Source: Arthrobacter sp. zg-Y1171 (GTDB lineage: Bacteria > Actinomycetota > Actinomycetes > Actinomycetales > Micrococcaceae). From it: 64,000 bases of DNA. Every line of letters begins with the position of its first letter. The stretch's first letter is position 1. Under the pieces are notes generated by a model. That model did no database searches, was not told the origin of the DNA, and was given only the letters and a program-made list of their open reading frames with translations. Of the stretch, positions 36,841 through 46,360 are shown in pieces. A program made the translations under genes and the position numbers. Location: positions 62,001-126,000 of the forward strand of contig NZ_CP104264.1 in NCBI RefSeq assembly GCF_025244845.1, written 5' to 3'.

Positions 36841-37747
36841 TTCAGCCAGCGTCGAAGAACGCCGGCGCCGCGGCCGGCTGGGAGTCGGCGTCATCGGTGC
36901 CGGCCGGGTCGGTGCCGTCCTCGGTGCTGCCCTGCGCGCGGCCGAGCACGCCGTCGTCGGGGTTTCCGCGGTGTCCGACGCCAGCCGCGAACGGGCGGAA
37001 AACCTGCTTCCCGGAGTGCCGATCCTTGAGATTCCGGACATCGTGGAACGCTCCGAACTCGTCCTGCTCGCCGTTCCGGACGATGCCCTGGGCCCGCTGG
37101 TCTCCGGACTGGCGAAAACCGGCGCCTGGCAGGCGGGACAGTTGGTAGCCCACACCTCCGGGCGGTTCGGCACGGAAATCCTTGCCCCGGCGCGGGCAGC
37201 GGGCGCCATTCCCCTGGCACTGCACCCGGCCATGACCTTCACCGGGATGAGCCTGGACCTGACCCGTCTGGCGGACTGTTCCTTCGGCATCAGCGCCCCC
37301 GCCGCCGTCCTGCCGATCGCCCAGGCACTCGTGGTGGAGATGGGTGCCGAACCGGTGGTCATCGACGAAGCGGACCGCGTGCTCTACCACGCGGCCCTCG
37401 CCCATGCCTCCAACCACCTGGTCACCCTGGCCTCTCAGTCCACAGAGCTGCTGGCAGGCCTCGGCGTCGAACATCCGGACCGGCTCCTGGGGCCGCTCAT
37501 GCGCGCGTCGCTGGAAAACGCGCTGGCCTCCGGCGAGGGTGCCCTCACCGGCCCGGTGGCCCGGGGCGACGTCGGCACCGTATCCGCACATACCCGCGCC
37601 CTTGCCCAGGCAGGCGCGGAGGACCTCCGCGCCGCCTACGCCGCACTCTCCGCCGCGACGGCCTCCCGGGCCGTTGACCGCGGACTGCTCACCCCCCGGC
37701 AGGGTGAAGCCATCCTGGCCGCCCTCCGGGACCCGCAGGAACCCTGA
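36827..37747 (+). CDS. Rossmann-fold and DUF2520 dehydrogenase-like protein
   Basis: 306 residues. An N-terminal NAD(P)-binding fold ([18 protein letters not shown], residues 19-36) is followed by a helical DUF2520 domain ([16 protein letters not shown]). The overall plan resembles 6-phosphogluconate and ketopantoate reductases. It overlaps the PH-domain gene by 14 bases and lies directly before panC, an arrangement kept across actinobacteria. By guilt-by-association it could act in pantothenate synthesis, but the enzymatic activity is unproven. Confidence 0.85.
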   Translation: MNTADSASVEERRRRGRLGVGVIGAGRVGAVLGAALRAAEHAVVGVSAVSDASRERAENLLPGVPILEIPDIVERSELVLLAVPDDALGPLVSGLAKTGAWQAGQLVAHTSGRFGTEILAPARAAGAIPLALHPAMTFTGMSLDLTRLADCSFGISAPAAVLPIAQALVVEMGAEPVVIDEADRVLYHAALAHASNHLVTLASQSTELLAGLGVEHPDRLLGPLMRASLENALASGEGALTGPVARGDVGTVSAHTRALAQAGAEDLRAAYAALSAATASRAVDRGLLTPRQGEAILAALRDPQEP

Positions 37748-37779
37748 ACATCCGAACGAACCCCCATAGAAGGACAGCG

Positions 37780-38679
37780 TTGAACACCCCCCGCCTCGTC
37801 ACCACCGCCGCCGAACTGCGCTCCGCCACGGAGGAGCTGCTCCAAAAAGCGGCCGCAGCCAACCCCGCCCGCCTTCCCTCCCTCGCGCTGGTTCCCACTA
37901 TGGGTGCCCTGCACGAAGGGCACGCCTCCCTGATGGGTGCCGCGCGGGCGGACAACGACGTCGTCACCGCCTCGGTGTTCGTCAATCCCCTGCAGTTCGA
38001 CGACCCGGCCGACCTCGAGCGGTACCCCCGCACCCTCGATGCGGACCTCGAGCTCCTGGGCCGCGCCGGAGTGGACCTGGTCTTCGCCCCGTCCGAGGCC
38101 GAAATGTACCCCGGCGGAGCGCCGCTGGTCCGCGTGAGCGCCGGCACCATGGGCACCCGCTGGGAAGGTGCCGTCCGGCCGGGACACTTCGACGGCGTGC
38201 TGACCGTGGTCGCCAAGCTTTTCCACCTGGCTGCTCCGCCGGTACCGGCGCGCTTCCGGGCCTACTTCGGGCAGAAGGACGCCCAGCAGGTGGCCCTGAT
38301 CCGGCGTATGGTCGCGGACCTCAACTTCGACGTGGAGATCACCGGTGTGCCGATTGTCCGGGCGGCCGACGGACTCGCCGAATCCAGCCGGAACCGCTTC
38401 CTCGACGCCGGCCAGCGGCAGGCGGCACTGGTGCTGTCCCGGGCGTTGAACCTGCTGAAGGAACGCGCTGCGGCGGGCCGGCCCCTGGACCTGCCCGACG
38501 CCGTCGAACTCGTTTCGTCGCAGCCCGGAGTGGAACTGGACTACTTCGAGGTGGTGGACCCGCAGACCCTTGAACCGCTCACGGATACTTCCGGCGCACC
38601 GCTGGCCGGAACCGCGCTGGCACTGCTGGCCGCACGGGTCGGTCCGGTCCGCCTGATCGACAACACCCTGCTGCCGTAG
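37780..38679 (+). CDS. panC: Pantoate-beta-alanine ligase (pantothenate synthetase)
   Basis: 299 residues. Joins pantoate and beta-alanine with ATP to give pantothenate. Family signatures include [42 protein letters not shown] and SSRNRFL. The start is the rare codon TTG at 37780 with AAGGA about five bases upstream, which gives the standard length; no ATG or GTG fits better. It lies 32 bases after the DUF2520 gene and is followed by a long hairpin. Confidence 0.95.
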   Translation: MNTPRLVTTAAELRSATEELLQKAAAANPARLPSLALVPTMGALHEGHASLMGAARADNDVVTASVFVNPLQFDDPADLERYPRTLDADLELLGRAGVDLVFAPSEAEMYPGGAPLVRVSAGTMGTRWEGAVRPGHFDGVLTVVAKLFHLAAPPVPARFRAYFGQKDAQQVALIRRMVADLNFDVEITGVPIVRAADGLAESSRNRFLDAGQRQAALVLSRALNLLKERAAAGRPLDLPDAVELVSSQPGVELDYFEVVDPQTLEPLTDTSGAPLAGTALALLAARVGPVRLIDNTLLP

Positions 38680-38687
38680 CAAAAGTA

Positions 38688-38730
38688 CCTGCGCTCCGTG
38701 CGTACCCGGTGCGGGTGCACGGAGCGCAGG
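38688..38730 (+). terminator. Long hairpin between panC and lysS
   Basis: A perfect 14-base stem (38688-38701 with 38717-38730) encloses a loop with a further CCCG/CGGG pair. No T-run follows on the plus strand; the opposite strand has TTTT. Probably a U-less terminator ending the panC transcript. Confidence 0.6.
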
Positions 38731-38754
38731 AACCGGGAGCGGTGCTTTGCTCTG

Positions 38755-38760
38755 TAAACT
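38755..38760 (+). promoter_or_regulatory. Candidate -10 element (TAAACT) for lysS
   Basis: TAAACT ends eight bases before the lysS GTG in an AT-rich stretch without a Shine-Dalgarno. A leader of zero to two bases is expected. Confidence 0.5.
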
Positions 38761-38768
38761 TAATAACC

Positions 38769-40271
38769 GTGACCACATCTAACCCCGTTCCCGAAGCCGC
38801 AGACACCTCCGAACAGATGCGCATCCGTGCCGAGAAGCGCGCGCGGCTCATCGACCGGGGGGATGAGGCCTACCCGGTAGGGGTGGAACGCACCGCCTCG
38901 CTCAAGGAAGTACGCGAAAAGTTCGGCCACCTCGAGGCCGACGAAGCCAGCGGCGAGACCGTGGGCGTCACCGGCCGCGTGGTGTTCATCCGCAACACCG
39001 GAAAGCTCTGCTTCGCCACCCTGCAGGAAGGCAACGGAACCCGGCTGCAGGCCATGCTCAGCCTGGCCGTCGTCGGAGAGGAATCCCTGGCGGACTGGAA
39101 GTCGCTGGTGGACCTGGGCGACATCGTCTTTATCCGCGGAGAGGTGATTTCCTCCCGCCGCGGGGAACTCTCGGTGATGGCGCAGTCCTGGTCGATGGCC
39201 TCCAAGGCGCTGCGCCCGCTGCCGGTGCTGCACGCCGGACTGAGCGAGGAAACCCGCGTCCGCCAGCGCTATGTGGACCTGATGGTCCGCGATGAAGCGC
39301 GGGACATGGTCTACAAGCGCGCGGCGGTTATCCGCGGAGTCCGCGACACCCTGCACGGACACGGCTATGTGGAGGTGGAAACCCCCATGCTCCAGCTGGT
39401 GCACGGCGGTGCCGCTGCCCGGCCGTTCGAGACGCACCTGAACGCTTTCGACCAGAAGATGACCCTGCGCATCGCCACGGAGCTGTACCTCAAGCGTGCA
39501 GTGGTCGGCGGGATCGAGCGGGTGTTCGAAATCGGCCGCATTTTCCGCAACGAGGGCGTGGACTCCACGCATTCCCCCGAATTCACCACGCTGGAATGCT
39601 ACGAGGCCTACGCGGACCAGTTCGTGATGGCCGAGCGGATGAAGGAAATCATCCTGCACTGTGCGGACCTCATGGGCAGCCGGCAGATCGAAACGGCGGC
39701 CGGCACCATTGACCTGGACGGCGAGTGGCGCTGGCTGAGTGTGTACCCCGGCCTGTCCGAAGCGGTGGGCACACAGATCACCCCGGACACCGACGCAGCC
39801 GTGCTCCGCGATATTGCGGAAAAGCACGGCGTGAAGGTGGATCCGAAGTGGGACGCGGAAAAGCTGGTTATCGAACTATTCGGCGAAATTGTGGAGCCGA
39901 CGCTGCTGCAGCCGACCTTCGTGTACGACTACCCGCCGTCCGCGCAGCCGCTCGCCCGTCCTAACCGCGAGGACCCCCGCCTGATCGAAGCCTGGGACCT
40001 CATCATCGGCGGCATGGAACGCGGCACGGCTTTCTCGGAATTGATTGACCCGGTTATCCAGCGTGAACGCCTCACCGAGCAGTCCCTGCTGGCGGCCGGC
40101 GGCGATGACGAGGCCATGGCCCTGGACGAGGACTTCCTTCGGGCATTGGAATATGGTGCCCCTCCCATGGGCGGCATCGGTCTGGGAATTGACCGCCTTG
40201 TGATGCTTTTCACGAATACAGGAATCAGGGAAACAATTCTGTTTCCCCTCCTTAAGCCGGAAATGGGTTAG
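38769..40271 (+). CDS. lysS: Lysyl-tRNA synthetase (class II)
   Basis: 500 residues. An N-terminal OB-fold anticodon-binding domain (GVTGRVVFIRNTGKLCFATL) precedes the class II core: motif 2 in FEIGRIFRNEGVDSTHSPEFT and motif 3 in GIGLGIDRLVMLFT. It charges tRNA-Lys with lysine. I choose the GTG at 38769; the open frame continues 20 codons upstream through the panC hairpin. The start lacks a Shine-Dalgarno and follows a -10 hexamer. A short membrane protein gene starts two bases after the stop. Confidence 0.95.
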   Translation: MTTSNPVPEAADTSEQMRIRAEKRARLIDRGDEAYPVGVERTASLKEVREKFGHLEADEASGETVGVTGRVVFIRNTGKLCFATLQEGNGTRLQAMLSLAVVGEESLADWKSLVDLGDIVFIRGEVISSRRGELSVMAQSWSMASKALRPLPVLHAGLSEETRVRQRYVDLMVRDEARDMVYKRAAVIRGVRDTLHGHGYVEVETPMLQLVHGGAAARPFETHLNAFDQKMTLRIATELYLKRAVVGGIERVFEIGRIFRNEGVDSTHSPEFTTLECYEAYADQFVMAERMKEIILHCADLMGSRQIETAAGTIDLDGEWRWLSVYPGLSEAVGTQITPDTDAAVLRDIAEKHGVKVDPKWDAEKLVIELFGEIVEPTLLQPTFVYDYPPSAQPLARPNREDPRLIEAWDLIIGGMERGTAFSELIDPVIQRERLTEQSLLAAGGDDEAMALDEDFLRALEYGAPPMGGIGLGIDRLVMLFTNTGIRETILFPLLKPEMG

Positions 40272-40273
40272 CC

Positions 40274-40456
40274 ATGGAATATGTAGAAGTCCTCCTGCCG
40301 TCAATTTGTGTTGCAGCTCTCTTTTATTTCGTGATGAGGGCCCTGCTTAACTCGGACCGGTCGGAGCGGCAGGCCCTTGCCGAGGCAGAACGGGAAGCTG
40401 ACCAGAGTGTAGACCATGAAGCTTTGAAAAAACCGAGTGAAGAAGAGAATAAATAG
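40274..40456 (+). CDS. Conserved-position 60-residue membrane protein, function unknown
   Basis: A single N-terminal membrane helix (about residues 5-25) is followed by a charged, probably helical cytosolic tail rich in Glu, Lys and Arg. The ATG lies two bases after the lysS stop, so translation is probably coupled to lysS. Base composition is noticeably more A/T-rich than that of neighbours. No known domain. The short length makes the call less certain than for neighbouring genes. Confidence 0.6.
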   Translation: MEYVEVLLPSICVAALFYFVMRALLNSDRSERQALAEAEREADQSVDHEALKKPSEEENK

Positions 40457-40465
40457 CCAAGTACT

Positions 40466-40495
40466 TTGACGGGGCTTTACCAATTGCGTCATACT
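40466..40495 (+). promoter_or_regulatory. Candidate promoter of lsr2
   Basis: TTGACG (40466-40471) and CATACT (40490-40495) are spaced by 18 bases within the A/T-rich gap upstream of lsr2. Start of transcription would be near 40502, giving a leader of about 45 bases. Confidence 0.45.
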
Positions 40496-40547
40496 CTAAG
40501 TGGTCTCATAATTAGTCTTCCCATTTTTAGCTGCTTAGGAGCCTGTC

Positions 40548-40874
40548 ATGGCGCAAAAGGTAAAAATCATTCTCGTGGATGACGTCGACGGCGGAAGTGC
40601 GGATGAGACCGTACGGTTTGCCTTGGACGGGTCACAGTACGAGATTGATCTGTCGAAAGACAATGCGAAAACTCTCCGCGATGCACTGAAGCCCTATGTG
40701 GATGCCGGCCGCAAGGTCGGAGGCCGCACCGGACGTCCGCGCGGCACCGGCTCGGCCCGCAGCAACGAAGCGGCACAGATCCGCGAATGGGCCCGCAAGA
40801 ACGGCTACACGGTTTCCGAGCGCGGCCGCGTGAACAGCGAGATCATCGACGCCTACCGGGCCGCGCAGTCCTAG
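40548..40874 (+). CDS. lsr2: Lsr2 nucleoid-associated protein
   Basis: 108 residues. The N-terminal dimerisation domain (MAQKVKIILVDDVDGG) and the C-terminal DNA-binding domain with the AT-hook-like RGR at 92-94 are intact. Lsr2 is the actinobacterial H-NS analogue; it bridges A/T-rich DNA and silences foreign genes. The ATG at 40548 has AGGAG six bases upstream. The gap before it is the most A/T-rich non-coding stretch of this part of the window, so the gene may silence itself. clpC follows. Confidence 0.96.
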   Translation: MAQKVKIILVDDVDGGSADETVRFALDGSQYEIDLSKDNAKTLRDALKPYVDAGRKVGGRTGRPRGTGSARSNEAAQIREWARKNGYTVSERGRVNSEIIDAYRAAQS

Positions 40875-40970
40875 GCATACCGCCTAGGTCTCACGCCCAT
40901 GGCGAACAAGCTCCTTAAGCACCCCTGGGGCACGTAGCATCGAATTACGCGTTAGCTAGGAGTGTGCCTC

Positions 40971-43478
40971 ATGTTTGAAAGATTTACCGACCGTGCCCGT
41001 CGCGTTGTCGTGCTTGCCCAAGAAGAGGCCCGCATGCTCAACCACAACTACATCGGCACCGAGCATATTCTGCTTGGGCTCATTCATGAGGGTGAAGGTG
41101 TCGCTGCTAAGGCCCTTGAATCCCTGGGCATCTCGCTTGGTGCTGTCCGCGAGCAGGTGCAGGAGATTATCGGTCAGGGCCAGCAGGCCCCGACCGGCCA
41201 CATCCCCTTCACCCCCCGCGCCAAGAAGGTGCTGGAGCTTTCGCTCCGTGAAGCCCTGCAGCTCGGCCATAACTACATCGGCACCGAACACATCCTGCTC
41301 GGCCTGATCCGTGAAGGTGAAGGCGTAGCCGCGCAGGTGCTGGTCAAGCTCGGTGCTGACCTGAACCGTGTCCGCCAGCAGGTCATCCAGCTGCTTTCCG
41401 GCTACCAGGGCAAGGAGCCCGTCTCCACCGGTGGCCAGCAGCAGGAAGGCCAGCCCGCCGGATCCGTGGTGCTGGACCAGTTCGGCCGCAACCTCACACA
41501 GGCCGCGCGTGAATCCAAGCTCGACCCGGTTATCGGGCGCGAGCATGAAATGGAACGCGTGATGCAGGTGCTGTCACGCAGGACCAAGAACAACCCTGTC
41601 CTGATCGGCGAGCCCGGCGTCGGCAAGACCGCCGTCGTAGAGGGACTGGCCCAGGCGATCGTGCGCGGCGACGTGCCCGAGACCCTGAAGGACAAGCAGC
41701 TTTACACCTTGGACCTCGGTTCGCTGGTTGCCGGTTCCCGCTACCGCGGCGACTTTGAGGAACGCCTGAAGAAGGTCCTCAAGGAAATCCGCACCCGCGG
41801 CGACATCATCCTGTTCATCGACGAGATCCACACCCTTGTGGGTGCGGGTGCCGCCGAAGGCGCCATTGACGCCGCCTCGATCCTGAAGCCGATGCTGGCC
41901 CGGGGCGAGCTGCAGACCATTGGTGCCACCACGCTGGACGAGTACCGCAAGCACATCGAGAAGGACGCCGCGCTGGAGCGCCGCTTCCAGCCGATCCAGG
42001 TTGCCGAGCCCTCGGTGGCACACGCCATCGAGATCCTCAAGGGCCTGCGTGACCGCTACGAAGCGCACCACCGCGTTTCCATCACCGATGCCGCACTTGC
42101 CTCAGCAGCAACGCTGGCGGAGCGGTACATCAGTGACCGGTTCCTGCCGGACAAGGCAATCGACCTGATCGACGAGGCCGGCGCCCGCCTGCGGATCCGC
42201 CGGATGACGGCTCCGCCGGAGCTGAAGGAAATCGACGAGCGGATCTCGGCGCTGAAGATGGAAAAGGAGTCCGCAATCGACTCCCAGGACTTCGAAGGTG
42301 CCGCCTCCCTGCGCGACAAGGAGCAGAAGCTCCAGGATCAGCGTGCGGAGAAGGAACGCCAGTGGAAGTCCGGCGGCCTGGATGACATTGCCGAGGTGGA
42401 TGAGGAACTCATCGCCGAGGTGCTTGCCAACTCCACCGGCATCCCCGTGGTCAAGCTGAACGAGGAAGAGTCCACCCGCCTGCTGCGGATGGAAGACGAA
42501 CTGCACAAGCGCGTCATCGGCCAGGACCAGGCCATCAAGTCCATCTCGCAGGCCATGCGCCGTACGCGGGCCGGGCTGAAGGACCCCAAGCGTCCGGGCG
42601 GCTCGTTCATCTTCGCCGGCCCCACCGGCGTCGGTAAGACCGAGCTTGCCAAGGCCCTTGCGGAGTTCCTGTTCGGTGACGAGGACGCCCTCATCACGCT
42701 GGACATGTCCGAGTACGCCGAGAAGCACACGGTCTCGCGCCTGTTTGGTGCTCCTCCCGGATACGTGGGCTACGAAGAAGGCGGGCAGCTGACCGAAAAG
42801 GTCCGCCGCCGTCCGTTCTCCGTGGTGCTGTTCGACGAAGTGGAGAAGGCCCACTCGGACCTCTTCAACTCGCTGCTGCAGATCCTCGAAGACGGCCGCC
42901 TGACCGACGCCCAGGGCCGGATGGTGGACTTCAAGAACACCATCATCATCATGACGACCAACCTTGGTACCCGGGACATCTCCAAGGGCGTCATGACGGG
43001 CTTCCAGTCCGGCACGGACACCAAGACCGGCTATGACCGGATGCGGGCACGGGTGACGGAAGAACTGAAGCAGCACTTCCGCCCCGAGTTCCTCAACCGT
43101 GTTGATGACACCGTGGTCTTCCCGCAGCTGACCCAGGACGAGATTGTCCAGATTGTGGACCTGTTCCTGAACCGGCTGAGTGAGCGCCTGGCCGAGAAGG
43201 GTATGAGCATCGAGCTCACCCCGGCCGCCAAGGTGCTGCTGGCAACGCGCGGCTACGATCCCGCGATGGGTGCCCGGCCGCTGCGCCGGACCATCCAGCG
43301 CGAAATCGAGGACCAGCTGTCCGAGAAGATCCTCTTCGGCGAGCTGAAGCCCGGCGAAGTCATCTCGGTGGATGTCGAGGGCGAAGGCGACGAAGCGAAG
43401 TTCACCTTCGTCGGCAGCGGCGTTCCGAAGGCCATTGAGGAAGCTTCCCCGGCAATCGAAGCCGGCGTCAGCGACTAA
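40971..43478 (+). CDS. clpC: ATP-dependent Clp protease ATP-binding subunit ClpC
   Basis: 835-residue AAA+ unfoldase that feeds proteins to ClpP. Two Clp_N repeats (residues 1-70 and 80-145) are followed by AAA-1 with Walker A GEPGVGKT at 213-220, a UVR/coiled-coil middle segment around 425-465, and AAA-2 with Walker A GPTGVGKT at 550-557. The C-terminus ends in an acidic tail. The ATG at 40971 has AGGAG nine bases upstream. A strong hairpin lies downstream. No ClgR box could be assigned with confidence. Confidence 0.96.
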   Translation: MFERFTDRARRVVVLAQEEARMLNHNYIGTEHILLGLIHEGEGVAAKALESLGISLGAVREQVQEIIGQGQQAPTGHIPFTPRAKKVLELSLREALQLGHNYIGTEHILLGLIREGEGVAAQVLVKLGADLNRVRQQVIQLLSGYQGKEPVSTGGQQQEGQPAGSVVLDQFGRNLTQAARESKLDPVIGREHEMERVMQVLSRRTKNNPVLIGEPGVGKTAVVEGLAQAIVRGDVPETLKDKQLYTLDLGSLVAGSRYRGDFEERLKKVLKEIRTRGDIILFIDEIHTLVGAGAAEGAIDAASILKPMLARGELQTIGATTLDEYRKHIEKDAALERRFQPIQVAEPSVAHAIEILKGLRDRYEAHHRVSITDAALASAATLAERYISDRFLPDKAIDLIDEAGARLRIRRMTAPPELKEIDERISALKMEKESAIDSQDFEGAASLRDKEQKLQDQRAEKERQWKSGGLDDIAEVDEELIAEVLANSTGIPVVKLNEEESTRLLRMEDELHKRVIGQDQAIKSISQAMRRTRAGLKDPKRPGGSFIFAGPTGVGKTELAKALAEFLFGDEDALITLDMSEYAEKHTVSRLFGAPPGYVGYEEGGQLTEKVRRRPFSVVLFDEVEKAHSDLFNSLLQILEDGRLTDAQGRMVDFKNTIIIMTTNLGTRDISKGVMTGFQSGTDTKTGYDRMRARVTEELKQHFRPEFLNRVDDTVVFPQLTQDEIVQIVDLFLNRLSERLAEKGMSIELTPAAKVLLATRGYDPAMGARPLRRTIQREIEDQLSEKILFGELKPGEVISVDVEGEGDEAKFTFVGSGVPKAIEEASPAIEAGVSD

Positions 43479-43507
43479 CAGCCGCTCAGTACAACCAATG
43501 CACGGGT

Positions 43508-43548
43508 AAAGGACCCGGCGGGCAGGCAGCCCGCCGGGTCCTTTGGCG
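43508..43548 (+). terminator. Terminator of clpC
   Basis: A perfect 16-base stem (43508-43523 with 43529-43544) with an AGGCA loop. The right arm ends in TTT; the following T-run is poor, but the stem is very stable. Confidence 0.8.
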
Positions 43549-43614
43549 TTCGCAGGGCGGCCCTCCGGCGTCGAACGCCGAAACGAAGTTTGGGTGCGGC
43601 TGCCCTGACAGTCC

Positions 43615-43620
43615 TAGACT
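43615..43620 (+). promoter_or_regulatory. Candidate -10 element (TAGACT) of a leaderless acetyltransferase mRNA
   Basis: TAGACT ends six bases before the GTG at 43627. No ribosome-binding site is present. Confidence 0.55.
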
Positions 43621-43626
43621 GGGCCG

Positions 43627-44142
43627 GTGACTTCCGTATCCGCCATGACCATCCGCCGCGCCCGCACTTCCGATGTTCCCGGCATCCGCGCCCTGGTGGC
43701 GCCGCTGGCCGAGGAACGGATCCTGGTGGCCAAGGAGGCTGTTGCCTACTACGAGGCACTGCAGGAATTCCGGGTCGCCGAGGACGCTGACGGGCGGATT
43801 GTCGGCTGCGGTGCACTGCACGTGATGTGGGAAGACCTGGCCGAAGTGCGCACCCTGGCCGCGGACCCCGCCCTGCGCGGCAGCGGCATCGGCCATCTCC
43901 TGCTGGAACAGCTGCTCGCTGATGCGGTGGAAATCGGTGTGCGGCGGGTATTCTGCCTGACCTTTGAAGTGGAGTTCTTCCAGCGGCACGGATTCGCCGT
44001 CATGGCCAACCAATCCGCCGTGGATCCGGAGGTCTATTCCGAGCTGCTGCGTTCCTCCGATGAGGGTGTTGCCGAGTTCCTGGACCTCGCCCGGGTAAAA
44101 CCGAACACCCTGGGAAACACCCGGATGATCCGCTCGTTCTGA
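43627..44142 (+). CDS. GNAT acetyltransferase, probable amino-acid N-acetyltransferase
   Basis: 171 residues with a single GNAT fold. The acetyl-CoA loop RGSGIGHLLLE is at about residues 84-94, preceded by LAEVRTLAADP and followed by RVFCLTFEVEFFQRHGF. This pattern matches the short actinobacterial N-acetylglutamate synthase-type enzymes (first step of arginine synthesis) rather than protein acetyltransferases. No arginine genes are adjacent, so the assignment rests on sequence only. The GTG start at 43627 lies six bases after a TAGACT hexamer, implying leaderless translation. Confidence 0.82.
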   Translation: MTSVSAMTIRRARTSDVPGIRALVAPLAEERILVAKEAVAYYEALQEFRVAEDADGRIVGCGALHVMWEDLAEVRTLAADPALRGSGIGHLLLEQLLADAVEIGVRRVFCLTFEVEFFQRHGFAVMANQSAVDPEVYSELLRSSDEGVAEFLDLARVKPNTLGNTRMIRSF

Positions 44143-44333
44143 TCCGGCAGCCGTCCGGGGCGCGTTCGCAGAGAGAGTAACCGGGAGGGCCGTGCTGGCC
44201 TTTTGTCTTCGAAACTGGATAAGCTCAGGATACTTAGCATCATCAACGGTCCCGGGGAACGCAGCAGTAAACGGTTGCGAACCAGCAGCGGTTTCGCGTT
44301 TGCACGGGCCACGATCAGAAAGCGGGTTCAGCA

Positions 44334-44510
44334 ATGGGCGCAGATGACAAGATGCAGAACAAGGCCGAAAATCTTGGCGGCAAGGTCAAGGAAGGCGTAG
44401 GCAAGGCCACCGGCAACGAGCGCATGGAGGCCGAAGGCCACGGCGACCAGGCCAAGTCGAGCCTGAAGGACGCCGGCGAGAACGTCAAGGACGCTTTCAA
44501 GGGCAAGTAA
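44334..44510 (+). CDS. CsbD-family stress protein
   Basis: 58 residues, highly charged and hydrophilic, with the family pattern NKAENLGGKVKEGVGKATGN and a repeated GKxKEGxG/AGENVKDAFKGK layout. CsbD proteins are general-stress proteins controlled by SigB in Bacillus; their function is unknown. A GGATAC hexamer at about 44230 resembles a SigB-type -10, but a matching -35 is not clear. The region between contains a GCGAACC/GGTTTCGC hairpin (about 44277-44297), giving a structured leader. A strong terminator follows ten bases after the stop. Confidence 0.88.
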   Translation: MGADDKMQNKAENLGGKVKEGVGKATGNERMEAEGHGDQAKSSLKDAGENVKDAFKGK

Positions 44511-44520
44511 GGCTTTATTC

Positions 44521-44555
44521 AAAAGCGGGAGGGGGTTCGCCCCTCCCGCTTTTTT
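44521..44555 (+). terminator. Rho-independent terminator after csbD-like gene
   Basis: A perfect 14-base stem (44521-44534 with 44540-44553), a GTTCG loop and a run of six T. Confidence 0.95.
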
Positions 44556-44678
44556 GCTGCCCGGGCGGCTTTTCGGACTCTCGAGCGCTGCCGGTGCGGC
44601 TGGCACGCGGGCACCCTGTTGCACTGCTTCCGGCGCGGGTAGGGTCGGTGGGGGAGAGGGAGCCTTGGCGTGCTCGCG

Positions 44679-44708
44679 GGGCTCCTCAGTCCGACCGCTA
44701 AGGAGCCC
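44679..44708 (+). promoter_or_regulatory. Hairpin that buries the dhaK ribosome-binding site
   Basis: GGGCTCCT (44679-44686) pairs perfectly with AGGAGCCC (44701-44708) across a 14-base loop. The right arm contains the AAGGAG Shine-Dalgarno of dhaK (start 44715), so folding would limit translation of the operon. Confidence 0.55.
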
Positions 44709-44714
44709 GGCGTC

Positions 44715-45716
44715 ATGAAGAAACTCATCAACAATCCCCGCTCGGTGGTGGCAGAATCACTCGAAGGTTTCGGGTTGGCCCACCACGACCTGGTCCAGAT
44801 CCATCTGGACCCGGACTACGTCCTCCGGCGCGACGTTCCGGTACAGGGCAAGGTAGGCCTGGTCTCCGGCGGCGGCAGCGGCCATGAGCCGCTGCACAGC
44901 GGCTATGTGGGGTCGGGCATGCTCACCGCTGCCGTACCGGGAGCCGTTTTCACGTCGCCCACCCCGGACCAGATCCTGCCGGCCATCGTCAAAAGCGACT
45001 CGGGCTCCGGCGTCCTGCTCGTGGTGAAGAACTACACCGGCGACATCCTGAACTTCGAGACGGCTGCCGAACTTGCCGGCGTCGAAGGCATCGACATCCG
45101 CACAGTCGTGGTGAACGACGACGTCGCGGTGGAAGACTCGACGTACACGGCAGGAAGGCGCGGTGTGGCCGGGACCGTGCTGCTGGAGCGGATTGCCGGC
45201 GGCGCCGCGGAGCGCGGAGATGACCTTGCCAAGGTGGCGGAGATCGCCGAACGCGTAAACGCGAACGTACGGTCCATGGGTGTTGCCCTGGCACCCTGTA
45301 CGGTGCCGCATGCCGGTGAGCCGAGCTTCACCCTGGCCGAAGACGAAATTGAAATGGGTGTAGGGATCCACGGCGAACCCGGGCGGCACCGGGTGGCCAT
45401 GACAACGGCGGATTCCATTACGGACCAGTTGATGGAAGCCGTGCTCAGCGACCTCGGGGTGGCGTCCGGGGAGCGGGTGCTGCTCTTCGTGAACGGCATG
45501 GGCGGCACTCCGCTGAGCGAGCTGTACATTGTCTACCGCCGGGCGGCCCGGATCCTGGCAGACAGAGGTGCCCGGGTGGAGCGTTCCCTGGTGGGCAATT
45601 ACATCACCGCCCTGGAAATGCAAGGGGCATCAGTGACCGTCCTGCGGCTGGACGATGAACTTACGGAACTCTGGGACTCGCCGGTGAACACTCCGGCCCT
45701 GCGGTGGGGAGTATAG
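44715..45716 (+). CDS. dhaK: Dihydroxyacetone kinase subunit DhaK
   Basis: 333 residues. The catalytic His219 in GIHGEPG binds dihydroxyacetone covalently; SGGGSGHEP at 51-59 and VKNYTGD at 105-110 shape the active site. In the PTS-dependent system DhaK holds the substrate while DhaL supplies phosphate. The ATG at 44715 has AAGGAG nine bases upstream, located inside a hairpin. dhaL starts three bases after its stop. Confidence 0.95.
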   Translation: MKKLINNPRSVVAESLEGFGLAHHDLVQIHLDPDYVLRRDVPVQGKVGLVSGGGSGHEPLHSGYVGSGMLTAAVPGAVFTSPTPDQILPAIVKSDSGSGVLLVVKNYTGDILNFETAAELAGVEGIDIRTVVVNDDVAVEDSTYTAGRRGVAGTVLLERIAGGAAERGDDLAKVAEIAERVNANVRSMGVALAPCTVPHAGEPSFTLAEDEIEMGVGIHGEPGRHRVAMTTADSITDQLMEAVLSDLGVASGERVLLFVNGMGGTPLSELYIVYRRAARILADRGARVERSLVGNYITALEMQGASVTVLRLDDELTELWDSPVNTPALRWGV

Positions 45717-45718
45717 GC

Positions 45719-46360
45719 ATGGAACTGGACGCAGCCTGGGCGGATAAATGGATGCGCCTAAGCGCCGCCGCCCTGAGCGAGAACCGCCAGCGGCTGACCA
45801 CCCTGGACCGGGAGATCGGCGACGCCGACCACGGCGAGAACATGGAGCGCGGATTCAGCGCGGTGGTGGAGAAACTGGACGCCGACGGCGTGCCGGAGAC
45901 ACCCGGGGCGGTGTTCAAAACAGTCGCCATGACCCTGATGTCGAAGGTGGGCGGCGCCGCAGGACCGCTGTACGGGACCGCATTCCTGCGCGCCTCCACC
46001 GCGGCGGGCAGCGCGTCCGCCCTCGGACCGGCCGAGCTGGTGGCCGTCCTGACGGCTGCCCGGGACGGAATTGTCGCCCGCGGCAAGGCCGAACCCGGTG
46101 ACAAAACCATGATCGATGCCTGGACTCCCGCGGTGGATGCCGCTGTTACGGCCCAGGCGGCGGGTTCAGGTCCGGTGGAGATCCTGACGGCGGCCGCGAA
46201 CGCGGCCGACGCCGGGCTGGCCGGCACCGAGCCGCTCGTCGCCCGCAAGGGCCGGGCCAGCTACTTGGGGGAGCGCAGTGCGGGGCACCTGGATCCCGGG
46301 GCCGCGTCCACGGCATTGATCCTGCAGGCAGCGGTTTCGGCGGCGGAGACGGCAGCGTGA
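45719..46360 (+). CDS. dhaL: Dihydroxyacetone kinase ADP-binding subunit DhaL
   Basis: 213 residues, all-helical Dak2 domain. LDREIGDADHGENMERG provides the Asp residues that coordinate the two Mg ions of bound ADP, and KVGGAAGPLYGTAF and PGDKTMIDAW are diagnostic. DhaL transfers phosphate from DhaM to dihydroxyacetone on DhaK. The ATG at 45719 has GGGGAG eight bases upstream. Its stop overlaps the dhaM start by four bases. Confidence 0.95.
   Translation: MELDAAWADKWMRLSAAALSENRQRLTTLDREIGDADHGENMERGFSAVVEKLDADGVPETPGAVFKTVAMTLMSKVGGAAGPLYGTAFLRASTAAGSASALGPAELVAVLTAARDGIVARGKAEPGDKTMIDAWTPAVDAAVTAQAAGSGPVEILTAAANAADAGLAGTEPLVARKGRASYLGERSAGHLDPGAASTALILQAAVSAAETAA

Noticed and set aside
40870..40888. 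CCTAGGC/GCCTAGG hairpin at the lsr2 stop as a terminator
   Set aside because: Only seven pairs and no T-run; too weak to call.
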